Source: Phytophthora hibernalis
Taxonomy: Eukaryota > Oomycota > Peronosporomycetes > Peronosporales > Peronosporaceae
DNA: 64,000 bases
Direction of reading: 5' to 3'
Assembly: GCA_012656075.1 (NCBI GenBank)
Contig: JAAKBF010000151.1
Coordinates: 62,001 to 126,000, forward strand
Numbering within the stretch: position 1 is the first letter of the stretch; every line of letters starts with the position of its first letter. The notes beneath the pieces are model-generated. The model made no database searches. It had not been told where the DNA came from and saw only the letters and a program-made list of their open reading frames with translations. This document shows, piece by piece, positions 32,830-43,044 of this stretch. The position numbers were made by a program, and so were the translations under genes.

Positions 32830-33835
32830 ATGGCAGTCGTCGAAAAGGCAACAGGTCTGACAGCCTTTGGCCCTCTGCCTTCGCCGACGTATCGGTTCGT
32901 GATTTCGTGCAAGGCTGAAAAATAATTATTTGGCTGGAGAACCTCATGACCAAAAAGCAGTGGTATTTCAAACAGGTCGGGATTATTGCTGCGGCACCAA
33001 ACTGATGGTTGGTTGTTGTAGGCGCACAGGATATCTGGATGAGAGCGCCTACGTTACGGGCATGAACAGGCTTTTAAATGCTTCTGTGGAAGACTACATC
33101 TCGGTAGGTGATCATATCACGCAGTATCTTAATATTTATTCGCAGCACTAATATATCGAGTACGTACTGTGAACAGCTTTTCAACAGCACACTTACGTAC
33201 ATGATGAGCGACTCAAATGATATGAATACAGTGGCCAATGCAGTCAACACTGAAAAGATTCGCCGGAAGTTGACTAGCGCCGAGGATGATGGACTGGAGC
33301 TTCAGCTGTCGGTGAAGGTGTGTGCTCTTGCGTCCTCCTGGGCGGCAAAGTACACGTTCCAGCTGAAACCAATTTCGCTGGAACGAATTGACATTTTGGA
33401 AGCCAGGCTTCGGGATGTGGGAGAAGAGTTGAGGAGCACTAAGCGCAATCTTGAAGAAGAAAGAGTCAAAGGTGTGGTGTATCTGAATGCTGCTTCCTCC
33501 AATGTGGACAAGCTGAACGATAAGGGAGAGATCCTTTGGAATTCTGTGCAGGAAGATAACTTCAAGCTTTCGAGTGAGCGCAAAGGAATTTGTTTTCTTT
33601 TGGTATCGTGAGTTTGAAGGTGTATATGGCACGGCAAGAAGCTGGAGGCAATGTTGATCTTCTGATAAACGGCAAAAGTTTGCAGTCTGACTACCCGCCG
33701 TTCGTCAACAAGGCGGGCAGTAGTGGATCCATCGTGTGCACGGTGTATTTCAATGCTGGCGATGAAGTGAGTGTAATCGCTGCACGTTCACCTCGCAGAG
33801 TTGGTGCTGGACTCGCCTCAATGAAGATCGGGTAG
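32830..33835 (+). CDS. P-family gene 2, coiled coil plus beta-rich tail
   Basis: Paralogue of the gene just upstream with the same exon plan: exon 1 32830-32962 (TAFGPLPSPTYRFVIS), intron 32963-33021, exon 2 33022-33103 (GYLDESAYVTGMNRLLNAS), intron 33104-33176, exon 3 33177-33573 (TFQLKPISLERIDILEARLR, coiled coil). A probable 39-nt intron leads to exon 4 (33613-33835). Exon 4 encodes LKVYMARQEAGGNVDLLING and NAGDEVSVIAARSP, a glycine-rich beta domain reminiscent of C1q/TNF-like folds; that resemblance is weak. Exon 1 is one A short at 32918-32922, and the last splice seems one T short; with both added the total is 279 codons. Function unknown. Confidence 0.55.
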
Positions 33836-34029
33836 GCAGACACACACCTGTGAGTGATGTCGTCGGCAACGGGAAAGCTGTTCGACATCATTTATCTTTG
33901 TAGGACACCGAGCAAAAATGGGCAATGTGTATCCGTTATTCCTGGTTGTTGCTTATGCTGCTCAATGTTGACAGAATCAAACGCTATTGAAAATCAGTCG
34001 GGTACGTCAGCCCCAGCTGATGACGAATG

Positions 34030-34790
34030 TTGTCGATGATCTTCATCACGCCCAACGACTCATCGAGTCACACTCCAGCTTCTTCTCTTGAATCGCCTTG
34101 ACAACAGCTTCTGCTTCATAGAGAAATTACTCCGAGCGCCGATAGTTGAACTTACTACCTGGGGCAACCAGAGGCAATGGGGATTGCGCCCTCAACTCCT
34201 GCTCCTCGCCGTCGTTGAGGTACTTGACCACCGTCACTTCATTAGCAGTATGGAAAGGCGGGTGGATGAAAATGCGTCCGTGATAGTCATGGTTTCGGCC
34301 ATCTCCACCAGCATTGAGTACTCCAGCGTGGCAAAACGGTCTCCACCGAACTCCAGCGTCACGGAGTTGAACACGTCCACGCCATCTTCACTCAGCTTTC
34401 CCACCGACATTATCTGCTCAGGTTGGACCCCAGCACCATCGTCGCCATGTCCAACAAACCACCTTCACCCAGTTCCTTCTTCCAAAGTCTCTCGTTGTCT
34501 TTCGAGAACGCGAACCCCTTTCCGGCATGAACATGGTGGACTTCACCAATCTCTTTATTCGCTACCAATTGACGGACGTAGCGAATGGCAGGAAGAATTT
34601 GGTCTACATGTACATGCCTTCCATGAGGAAAACTCTATTCTCACGAGCCAAAGCTATGGCAGCAGAGGCTTGTGCACCATTCATGGTCATGGGGTTTTCC
34701 ACTAGAACATGGTCATGACTCAGTGCCAACGTGGTACTGTATGTTCAGTTCCTCGTACGAATCGTACACAATTGCAATTCCTACAAAGGT
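34030..34790 (-). pseudogene. Gfo/Idh/MocA-family oxidoreductase pseudogene
   Basis: Minus-strand remains of an NAD(P)-dependent dehydrogenase of the dihydrodiol/sugar dehydrogenase type. Readable blocks in order: YDSYEEL, HDHVLVENPMTMNGAQAS, RENRVFLMEGMYM, ILPAIRYVRQLVANKEIGEV, KDNERLWKKELGEGGLLDM, MSVGKLSEDGVDVFNSVTLE, HPPFHTANEVTVVKYL, VAPGSKFNYRRSE, FLYEAEAVVKAIQEKKLECD. Breaks include a TAG after MYM, a TAA after RRSE, several frame changes, and multi-codon losses (between YEEL and HVL, and after GGLLDM). Unlike other broken genes here these are not single homopolymer slips, so this is a genuine pseudogene. The N-terminal Rossmann motif is absent. Confidence 0.8.
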
Positions 34791-35098
34791 GTCGAGTTAG
34801 CACAAAGTGTCGAGCTAGCACAATTCGCTGGGATTGACTTGCAGAATAGGTAGCTTACTGAATTGGCCAGCAAAGTTCTGGGCTTTTAAACGAGCAAGCA
34901 GCATATGCGTGAAAGGTTAGAGAGTCAAGTGATTGGATCGCAGTAGAAATGTCACTCGAAATTCGACCGCATCGGAGGAAACCCCAGCGAGGAGGGAGGG
35001 CGTCATGGTAGGATAAAGTGGTCGAGTGACACGTAAATCAAAATCAAAACAGCCTAGTACCGTCCTCGGAAACCTAAGCTGTCGACTCCAAGTTGCAT

Positions 35099-36061
35099 TT
35101 ACCAAAGCACGGGACGCACGAAGTTGTCAAAAATGGCGTCAAACTTACAGATGCCTTCCTTGTCCATCAGTCTTGTATCGGACAACCAGCCAGTGTGGGG
35201 GACATCCGGCACCACGTGATGGAACACTGCCCCTCGCTCATCAAGCGTACGAAGTCCATACGAATCCTCCTTGTACTCGACCGTCTGCTTCATGTCGAGC
35301 ACCTCCAACCCTTCGAAGCGTGCCTCGATCTCCTCAAGCAGGTCTACTTCACTGTAGTGGCCAAACACGCCAGTCTGCCACGGAGCTGCGACCCCGTCGT
35401 TCGGCGACGCAAACGCGTGCATCTCCTTCAGCTTGAGAAAATTGCTTTTACGACGGTGTTTCTCCCGGTTGTCCTTGGAGCTGACGGTGTTGAGGTAGAC
35501 TGGTTGGACTGGGTTAGAGCTCAACCACGCGTCACGTACTGGGATCCACGCCAAGTTCACGAAAGCGTTCGAGGCCTGAACGTTGGTGTCCAGACTGAGA
35601 CGAGCAAAGTCCTCCTGCATCTTGCCGCGATACTCCTTATCAGAGTACGTCTTGAAGTTGAATACACTCGGTGACAGCATGAGCTCCCCGAGTCCGGCAG
35701 GTAAATGCTTGGCCGGAATGATGTCTGCCTCCTGTGGACCGTAAAAGAGACCGAAGTGCGGAGTTGCAAGTGTCACGAGGGTGTTGACCTTGTGGTCGTC
35801 CATCTCCTCGATCACCGCTCGAGCGATCAAACCGCCCATCGAGTGCCCCACGAAGATGTAGCCGTCGGCATACCTCACGTCGCTGGCCTCCACACATCGA
35901 ACCTCGGCGATTGCCTTCGGGATCTGGTCTTTTATCCCCTCAAGGGAGATTTCACCTTCGGCGAATGTCAGCGAGACAAACGCCCGTCCGTCGACCAGGA
36001 ACTTGGCCTTGATATTGTCGCCGTCCGTGCTGTTGGCCGTCAAACCATGAAAGAAAAACAC
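35099..36061 (-). CDS. Palmitoyl-protein thioesterase-like alpha/beta hydrolase
   Basis: Serine hydrolase of the PPT (lysosomal palmitoyl-protein thioesterase) family as expanded in oomycetes; it removes fatty acyl groups from cysteine residues or related thioesters. Visible features: a starting FFFHGLTANSTDG (oxyanion region), nucleophile elbow GHSMGG with Ser74, an Asp in FASPNDGVAAPWQTG (acid candidate) and a C-terminal His in VPDVPHTGW. The conserved TYGLRTLDERG-like YGLRTLDERG near the end is typical. 320 residues are open from 36061 and intact. The frame upstream (NEKKHLPV) suggests an earlier exon joined at an AG near 36101; a signal peptide was not found, so the 5' end may be incomplete. 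Confidence 0.8.
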   Translation of the reverse strand: MFFFHGLTANSTDGDNIKAKFLVDGRAFVSLTFAEGEISLEGIKDQIPKAIAEVRCVEASDVRYADGYIFVGHSMGGLIARAVIEEMDDHKVNTLVTLATPHFGLFYGPQEADIIPAKHLPAGLGELMLSPSVFNFKTYSDKEYRGKMQEDFARLSLDTNVQASNAFVNLAWIPVRDAWLSSNPVQPVYLNTVSSKDNREKHRRKSNFLKLKEMHAFASPNDGVAAPWQTGVFGHYSEVDLLEEIEARFEGLEVLDMKQTVEYKEDSYGLRTLDERGAVFHHVVPDVPHTGWLSDTRLMDKEGICKFDAIFDNFVRPVLW

Positions 36062-36573
36062 TGGAAGGTGCTTCTTCTCGTTGTTCGTGTTGGTCTGGTT
36101 TTAGTTGGACAAGGGAAGTAGGGAAGCATTATCATTAACGGCGGACATTGACACAGGTGCTATGGAGACTTGCAGCTTACCGAAGTCATTATTTTTGCTT
36201 GTTGTGCTCAATTCCAACTATTAATATGTGGTGTAGCAACTTGAAGTAGTTGTGTGAGGGTTTGCTCCGAGAATGGGTTCGTAATCACCAGTTCCTTGCT
36301 TCGTAAGTAAAATTATTTACCGGTAACTAAACTAATACATGTACACTGTACAGTAAGCTTACATGTATTTTAACAATAGTATTAATATCATAGAGAGCGG
36401 ATAAGCTTATCCATAAACTGATAACTATTTGCCAAATACAGGATCAGGTGATCCGTCACCACAGCGGACAAGAACACGAAGAGAGTGAGACCTTGCTCTT
36501 CACCGAGAAGCCTGTGAAGAAATCGCTAGACTCGAACTACAAAACGAAAATATTCATTTGAGTGTCATGGTTT
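36062..36573. other. Intergenic, AT-rich
   Basis: No gene seen. Two TACATGTA octamers (near 36339 and 36360) and a short palindrome around 36395-36425 lie here. Confidence 0.4.
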
Positions 36574-38230
36574 CTAAAAGTCAAAAAGCTCCGTATGGAC
36601 ATCGAAGCTGATGTTCATCTCCTTCGAGAGTGTGAGACCCGTGGTGACAACGCCGTCCACGAGAGGCTTCGGGCCACAAACGAGAACTGCCACTCGTGAG
36701 TTCCCACTAGCTTGAGCCTTTTCGCCCATAGCTCGCAGAATCTTGGCCGTGTCAGGTCGAGAGCCGTATCGGAGACAGTTGCTGAGCTCATGGTCCAGTT
36801 GAGCCTCGACGTCCCTCTCACCCCGAGTCAGGTAAAACTCACTGAAGAAGGTGCTCGTTGGGGTATTCAACGTGGCTGCGTCTTGAATCAGAGCTGGGAA
36901 GTAGGGTCTTTCTTGGTGCGTTTCTGTTCCAGAAACCAGTGCCTTAATGAGGTCGCGATCACGGACAGACCACACAAAGTGGACGTTTTTGATGTCAGGA
37001 CGGAAGGTGTTGCGGTGCTCGCTGTACAACCAGTTCACAATAGAACGCATAGGAGTAATGCCGATGCCTCCAGAGAACAGGACGAAGTGCGAGTAAACCG
37101 ACGGACTGTGGATATCAACCGAGACGTTGCCGTAAGGACCATCCAGCAGGATGTCAAACGGGGACTCTTCTGCTGCATCTTGGGCTGCACTCATGACCTT
37201 CTTGGTCAATCTCCGAGCCCCTTGATGTGGAAGGTGACCATTTCCTCAGTTGGTGACGACGAGATCGTGAACGGATGCCACTCGAGCGACGAAATGGTTG
37301 GGATGCACAGGAACGCGTACTGTCCTGCCTCGTACTCGAACGCCTGGCCGTTGTCTTTGCGAACTCGTGGGAACTGGATGCGCGTGATGTCTCCCGGCAA
37401 GGCGTGGACAGACACTTGGTCGCGTGCGACGATGCCCGTCTGAGCTGACCCCTTCGTTGGACCTCGAACGTAGTTGCGCGCACGGAAAACGAATCGGTAG
37501 AGCATGTCAACCAGCCAAGGGAGGATGCCAAACAGAGCAAAGAAGGCACCGTGAGCCACAGCAGCCACGATCACCACGATGAAGAGGATCCAGTGCACGC
37601 GCACAAAGAACTCGAAGAAACGACGGCGGATTTTGTTGAGCGAGAGCACGTACATGAAAATCATGGCCACGTACGCGATGGCACCGGTTCGGACCTTGGA
37701 CCCCTTGTCTTCTTCTTCTCCATCGTCGTCAGCGAGTCGGTACGAGAAGGCGTGCAGTGCCGTCAGGACGATCGTTGCGTAGGCGAACAGCTTGTGGTAG
37801 AACAAAGCGCGTTCGAAGGGAATGCCCGTCAGCGTGAGCAGCAGCGAATTGTTGCGTACCGCCAGCCCAAATACGAGCATCATGGTGAACGTCGGTGGCA
37901 TGCCTGACATTTTCACGTCGTGCTCGTTGGTGAACACCCCTGAGGCGACCACAAGGATCACAAGCAGCGGAAGTGTCAGCACCAGATCACCTTGTTTGAT
38001 GTCGAACTTGGCCGTGAGCATTGGAACGGGGACCGCGTAGATGGTGCGCGACAGTCGCCAGCGCGTCACGACCCACGAGCGGACCCATTTCTGCGTCCGA
38101 GATAACTCTTCCGCTTCGGTTTGGTGTTTTGGGGATGCTGCGTGAACGTAGGGATCTGATGGGGTGAAAACGTCTCCAGCGCGGCTCTCGAGGGGGCGTA
38201 GCTCTCTGTTGGATCAGACGCGTTCGTCAT
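36574..38230 (-). CDS. Ferric reductase / NADPH oxidase-type membrane flavocytochrome, two frameshifts
   Basis: Transfers electrons from NADPH through FAD and two haems across a membrane to iron or oxygen. The N-terminus (ATG at 38230) is followed by several hydrophobic helices. Haem ligand candidates are FYHKLFAYATIVLTALHAFS (His pair 13 apart) and FVRVHWILFIVVIVAAVAHG. The FAD motif HPFTISSS, NADPH motif LFSGGIGITPMRS and CGPKPLV near the C-terminus complete the family pattern. The frame slips at a C5 run (38192-38196 on the + strand as G5) and at 37208-37209 (AA, expected AAA). With two bases added the length is 553 codons. No EF hands are seen, favouring a ferric reductase, but NOX cannot be excluded. 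Confidence 0.85.
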
Positions 38231-38639
38231 CGCTGGGTCTTGGCCGTCGAAGTGTCTTCGAGAAGTGTGTGTACTTTAAAAAGTGAGAGGTTGGAAGCAC
38301 CACCGGACTGCAATACATGTACATGTACCGCTTTGACGAAACTACAGGTAGCTCGACCAAATCGGCTGGGCAAGCAGACAAGGGATAGACTTGGGTGGTG
38401 GTGCTGCATATGTGCAAGGCTTAGTCGTAGCCACGTAAGTCGCTCTTCAGCACGCTGGATGATAATCAAACGAGCTATTGGTTTGATTACCACGAATGTT
38501 TCGTGTGGAACGACGAGGTCCAGATGCTGTCAAAGGCGTCATTGCCCCTGCCCCAATTTCGATGACCACACCGCGACATATCGATGAGCCGCTTCGATTG
38601 CGCGGTTGTTAGCAACTTGTGACGAGAGCAGCTAATGGT
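38231..38639. other. Upstream region, no gene seen
   Basis: Probable promoter side of the ferric reductase. It contains TACATGTACATGTA near 38315. Confidence 0.4.
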
Positions 38640-39225
38640 AAACTCCGAAGTACTTTAGTACTACACCTTTTCAACTTCAAAATGGCAAAAGAAAATTCAA
38701 TACGTCATAAGGTAAAATCAAAATGACGTGAATAGACAAGTGACTGACGCACGTTTTTATATTTTGCATACGCGCACTTCTGGCTCGTCCGCCTCCTGAA
38801 TTGGTCCATCATGGGACTTAATGGTGTGGAACGAGCCTATGTGGCAAGATACGTGGTTATAGCTTCGTAGAAGAGAAACCGGCCCTTCATCAAGCGTTCC
38901 TTAATAAACAGTTCTGGCGCAAGCACAAAGCGTTTTTAATATATCTGCAGTATATATTTTCCCTTTCAAACCCGTTGCTTCTTTAATATCAGATTTGTCA
39001 CCTTGTGTCATTTTGATTTTACGTTATGACGTATTGAATTTTCTTTTGCCATTTTGAAGTTGAAAAGGTGTACGTACTTACTCCGAAGTACTATTAGTCT
39101 ACGACTTACTCCGAAGTACTTTAGTACCGGTACTATAATACGTACTTACTCCGAAGTACAGGTACTTTAGTACTACGTAGACTAAGTACTAAAGTACTTC
39201 GGAGTAAGTACGAGTTATGGAAAGG
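38640..39225. repeat. Fold-back element with 66-bp arms and CCGAAGTACTT satellites
   Basis: Inverted arms at 38662-38727 and 39007-39072 match at 65 of 66 positions (TACACCTTTTCAACTTC... against its complement) around a 279-bp loop. Outside the arms the motif ACTCCGAAGTACTTTAGTAC occurs once on the left (38642) and at least three times on the right (39080-39170), plus once inverted (about 39190-39212). No transposase is encoded. It is best read as a MITE/fold-back transposon with repetitive ends. Confidence 0.8.
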
Positions 39226-40000
39226 TATATATTTGGATGGCGGGCTGACTCAGCCGCCGAGGATGAGCTTCTACTGACGTGCACAGCTATAGGAAAAATC
39301 GCGCACGTGTAAATGAGCACCGCATCGGCAGTGCTGCCCAGTGTTTAGCCAACTTCAGCTGTTGCCCTATTAATAGTGCCGCCGACCAACCAGCTCAATT
39401 AATATTATAGTGCAGGCGCAAGTGATCACTAATCTTTTTCGTTTTAGGTGTGTTTTGATTGGTTGAAACGGATTATTGCGTAATCATTTTGAAAATATCA
39501 AATATTCGAATATATTCGCTAAGTAGTAGATATCAATATTTAGAATATGCATAATATCCGACACAGATATTTATGCATAATATATGCAGGGAGAAGATGC
39601 ATAATATCCGACACAGATATTTACTACGTGTAGGCCCACCAACATAATTGGCATACTACGCAATAGACGGCCAAGGGCATCCGCACCACCGACTACTCCA
39701 GCTGGTCCCCCAGCACAACAACGTGCTACATATGAGGCGATGACAACGCACACCATTAGCCGGATAGCTCGAATATGCTTGAGCAAGCTCCAGCTCGCCT
39801 TCACACATGGTGTTCATGCGGATGGAGCTACCTTTCAGAATATCACTCTATATCATTTTTATATCTGATATTTTGAAGAATCCTCGATGATATTTAAATA
39901 TTATGGTACTCTTTTGCATTTTGAAAGAATATAGATATGTATGCCCAAAATAGTACTACCAATACCCAAAAATATTATTATTACCCTGGAGAGAATGATG
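39226..40000. other. AT-rich intergenic region
   Basis: Rich in ATATT/AATAT runs. A 27-bp direct repeat (ATGCATAATATCCGACACAG then ATATTTA) occurs at about 39547 and 39597. A minus-strand frame at 39571-39804 has no recognised domain. Confidence 0.45.
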
Positions 40001-40206
40001 CTCCATGCCTGCTAAAGCCAACAGTAAATTAGGTAATCATCTCCATCCATGTTATGATAGCCACCGCTTTAGATATACCTCGTCGGCAATTCCACCAGTT
40101 GCGGTAACTGGAGCTAGGAGTTCAAATGTCCGAGTGCTTTGCTTCACCGCAGATTCCAATTTCCGTCTCAGCCCACACTTAAACTCCATTCCCAGTCTCG
40201 ACCGTC

Positions 40207-42048
40207 ATGGCGTCACCACGAAACCACTTCATTCAGGTGAATGACACCCCAAAGACCCGAAATGCTGCGTCCGATCCGGTCAAGTTCACCCTGCAATGGA
40301 GAAACCTGAGTCTCAAGGCCGAAGTGAAGAACCCAGCCACGAAGAAGACGGAAGAGAAGGTGATCCTGAACGATGTCAGTGGATCGGCCAAGCCTGGAGA
40401 GTTGCTGGTTATCATGGGACCGTCAGGGGCTGGCAAGAGCTCTCTTCTTGACTGCATTTCTGGACGAAACGGTGCGGTTAAAGGCGACATCTTACTCAAT
40501 GGGCAACCGTGGACAAAAGCGACGAAGCGCATGGCCTCGTACGTCATGCAGGGCGACCTCTTCTACGAGACACTAACGGTGAAGGAGCATCTTGTCTTCC
40601 AAGCACGACTTCGTATGGGCAAGACATCTACTGAGGAGCAATACCTGCACCGAGTGGATGAGGTCATGGAGGAGCTGGGACTCATGAAGTGCCGTGATAC
40701 TCTCATTGGTGGCGAGTCGTTGCGCGGAATCTCCGGCGGTGAGCGCAAGCGTTTGTCGTTCGCGACGGAGATCCTGACCAACCCGTCGATCCTGTTCGCT
40801 GATGAGCCAACTTCCGGTCTGGACAGCTTCATGGCGGAGACGGTGATCAAGCAGTTGCAGCAGATCGCTCGCGACGGCCGAACCGTTCTCGCCACGATCC
40901 ATCAGCCGTCGTCCGAGGTGTTCGCCATCTTTGACCAGCTTTATCTGCTGTCAGACGGATCGCCAGTCTACCAGGGCAAAGCCAGCCAGTCGGTGGACTA
41001 CTTCGCGTCGCTCGGATACCCATGTCCACCCCAGATCAACCCGTCCGACTACTTCATGCGCCAACTCGTTGTCATCGATAAGGCGACGGACGAAGCTGGT
41101 GTGGCTCGAGTGGAGTCTCTCAAGGAGGAGTGGAGAAAGCACCAGACATTGCCGCGATCCGAATCAGTGTCACTGCTGGAAGGAGGCGATGTGGAACTTG
41201 AGAATACGCGCCTGAATCTGCTGGGCCAGATCAGCGTGCTTGCTCAGCGCAACACTCTGCGGTTCCTTCGTGACGGCTTTGCAGTTCGAGTTCCTTTCAT
41301 CCAGAACCTTTTCCTCGCCGTGATCGTTGGCTTGATCTACCTGCAATTGGACTTGGACCAAAAGGGCATCCAAAACTATACGGGTGCCTTCTTCTTCCTC
41401 GTCACCAACCAGATTGTCGTGACTGCAAATCCAGTGTTTGTGTCGGTTCCCATGGAGTTGGCGCTCATTTCCCGAGAGTACAAAGGCGGTCTGTATCACT
41501 TGATGTCGTGGTTCCTGTCCAAGAACGTCAGCGAGTTCCCCATGCAGATCATCCTACCGATCGTATTCTTCGTCCCAATCTACTTCCTCATGGGAATCGG
41601 TCACGGCTTCGAAGTGTTCATCTACCTCCAACTCGTCATGATCTTGATCAACAGCACAGCCATTGGTCTGGCCTACATGGTTTCGTGCTTGTGTCCGCGT
41701 GTTGACATAGCGCCGCTCATCGGAATGGTACTGATTATGCCGTTCATGCTCTTCGGCGGATTGCTGATCAACTCGGACGACTGTCCCGACTACTTCGTGT
41801 GGATTCAGTACATTTCACCCGTCAAGTACGGGTTCGAGGCCATGATGAAGATCTTCTGGAATGCTGTTCCATCGATAGCGTGCAGCACGGCGAATTGCAC
41901 TGCTCGTACGGGTGCAGATGTGCTCGAAAGTTACAGTATGACTTCTCGGTCCGCGCTTGGGGATTCTCTTCTGCTGCTTCTCCTCAATGTCGCCTTCCGT
42001 GTCGTGGCATTTGTCGCGATCTGGTTCCAGCTGCGTCAGAAGAAGTAA
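40207..42048 (+). CDS. ABCG (White-type) half-transporter 1
   Basis: ATP-driven exporter of the ABCG subfamily with nucleotide-binding domain first, then six membrane helices; half-size proteins dimerise to transport lipophilic compounds. All ATPase motifs are intact: Walker A GPSGAGKSS (residues 71-79), signature ISGGERKRLS (175-184), Walker B ILFADE (195-200) and H-loop His232. The membrane domain spans about residues 360-613, with FGGLLINSDDCPDYFVWIQY between late helices, a typical family feature. 613 residues, one exon, no break. It shares HFIQV at the N-terminus with the two minus-strand paralogues at 47-51 kb. The ATG at 40207 is preceded by no in-frame alternative needed. Confidence 0.95.
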   Translation: MASPRNHFIQVNDTPKTRNAASDPVKFTLQWRNLSLKAEVKNPATKKTEEKVILNDVSGSAKPGELLVIMGPSGAGKSSLLDCISGRNGAVKGDILLNGQPWTKATKRMASYVMQGDLFYETLTVKEHLVFQARLRMGKTSTEEQYLHRVDEVMEELGLMKCRDTLIGGESLRGISGGERKRLSFATEILTNPSILFADEPTSGLDSFMAETVIKQLQQIARDGRTVLATIHQPSSEVFAIFDQLYLLSDGSPVYQGKASQSVDYFASLGYPCPPQINPSDYFMRQLVVIDKATDEAGVARVESLKEEWRKHQTLPRSESVSLLEGGDVELENTRLNLLGQISVLAQRNTLRFLRDGFAVRVPFIQNLFLAVIVGLIYLQLDLDQKGIQNYTGAFFFLVTNQIVVTANPVFVSVPMELALISREYKGGLYHLMSWFLSKNVSEFPMQIILPIVFFVPIYFLMGIGHGFEVFIYLQLVMILINSTAIGLAYMVSCLCPRVDIAPLIGMVLIMPFMLFGGLLINSDDCPDYFVWIQYISPVKYGFEAMMKIFWNAVPSIACSTANCTARTGADVLESYSMTSRSALGDSLLLLLLNVAFRVVAFVAIWFQLRQKK

Positions 42049-42103
42049 GTGAAAACCTAGTACCAAGCAAAGCGGCGAGCCACGCTCTACAAGCTAAATC
42101 AAT

Positions 42104-42704
42104 ATGCTTGTCTTTCGTTTTAGCACTAACGTTACATGTAACTTACCTCCATCGAACACAATTATACCACTCGAATCACGGCGGACAAGGGCGAAGATGT
42201 GGACGACAACGACGAAGAGAGGGGCTTACATTGTCCACTGGTGCTGCCGATAAGCTCTCGAAGGTGTCAACGTCGGCTGCCGAGAGCGCCAGAATTCAGA
42301 CCAAAATTGACCGAGTCTTCAAGGGGATTCAGCTTGATACGAAGAACGGGTTTCTCTTCGGCTCCCCGGTTCTGAGAACATGGGCTAGGAATGTAGTCAG
42401 GCTGCACGGAACGGATGAAAAGGCGGCTGCGGCAGCTATGCGCGCTACTATGACGAAGTACTACAACGAACAAGAAGTGGCGAGGTGGATCCAAGGAGCT
42501 AAGGTCGCGCCGAGTGTTGAAAAACTAGCTAAGAAGCTGCAGAACGCGCAGTTTACCAAGTGGATGAACGAAGGAAAAGGTGCAAAAGAAATCAAGGCAT
42601 TGCTAAAGAAATCAACTGGCGACTTGAAAGACAGGCAAATCGTTCGCGGGTTCGAGAATTTCGTCGAGGGCCACAAACTACCTGTATATGTACATGTAGC
42701 TTGA
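42104..42704 (+). pseudogene. RxLR-type effector-like gene with dEER motif, broken
   Basis: Appears to be a remnant of a secreted oomycete host-translocated effector. There is a hydrophobic signal-like stretch (SFVLALTL, about 42110-42133) and an acidic segment ending in DEER (42211-42222). The C-terminal domain (42233-42704) has WY-like helices, including QFTKWMNEGKGAKEIKALL. The three parts lie in different frames, with changes before and just after the dEER motif, and no ATG starts the signal frame. No canonical RxLR is visible upstream of dEER. It sits 50 bp downstream of ABCG 1. Whether the breaks are real or consensus errors is undecided. Confidence 0.6.
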
Positions 42705-43044
42705 GCGGATGGGGTTCCACGGTCCCTGATAATCCTAGATCGTCGCTTCGAGCTGCACGTTTGTTCAAGAATTTGGTCATCGTCGGAATCTACAAAATCT
42801 CAAGCGTACATGCAGTAGTATGTACTCAAGTGCACACAGTCTCTGCTTGGTACTACGTAGTAATTGCCAGCAACGCCGAGCCGCCGCTGACCAGTGCTCG
42901 GAAAATACCGTATCATATTATCTGACCTGCACCGATCCACAATAATAGTTAACGGCGTACGCTGACGAGGAATAGTTAATTATTGGGAAAATATCAATGT
43001 ATTGCTTGTACTTACGACTAGCCACCTCAGCTTGAAGAACAACT
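42705..43044. other. Spacer, no gene seen
   Basis: A short spacer between the effector-like remnant and the hAT transposase, with no recognised feature. Confidence 0.4.

Noticed and set aside
34088..34705. 206-codon plus-strand frame
   Set aside because: It is the complement of a recognisable oxidoreductase pseudogene on the minus strand and has no homology-like features itself.
35093..35674. Plus-strand frame opposite the thioesterase
   Set aside because: No start context or domain; the minus strand carries the catalytic Ser, Asp and His motifs.
37195..37215. Intron explaining the ferric reductase frame change
   Set aside because: Sequence on both sides is continuous with family homology, no codons are missing and no GT-AG pair fits; a single lost base is simpler.
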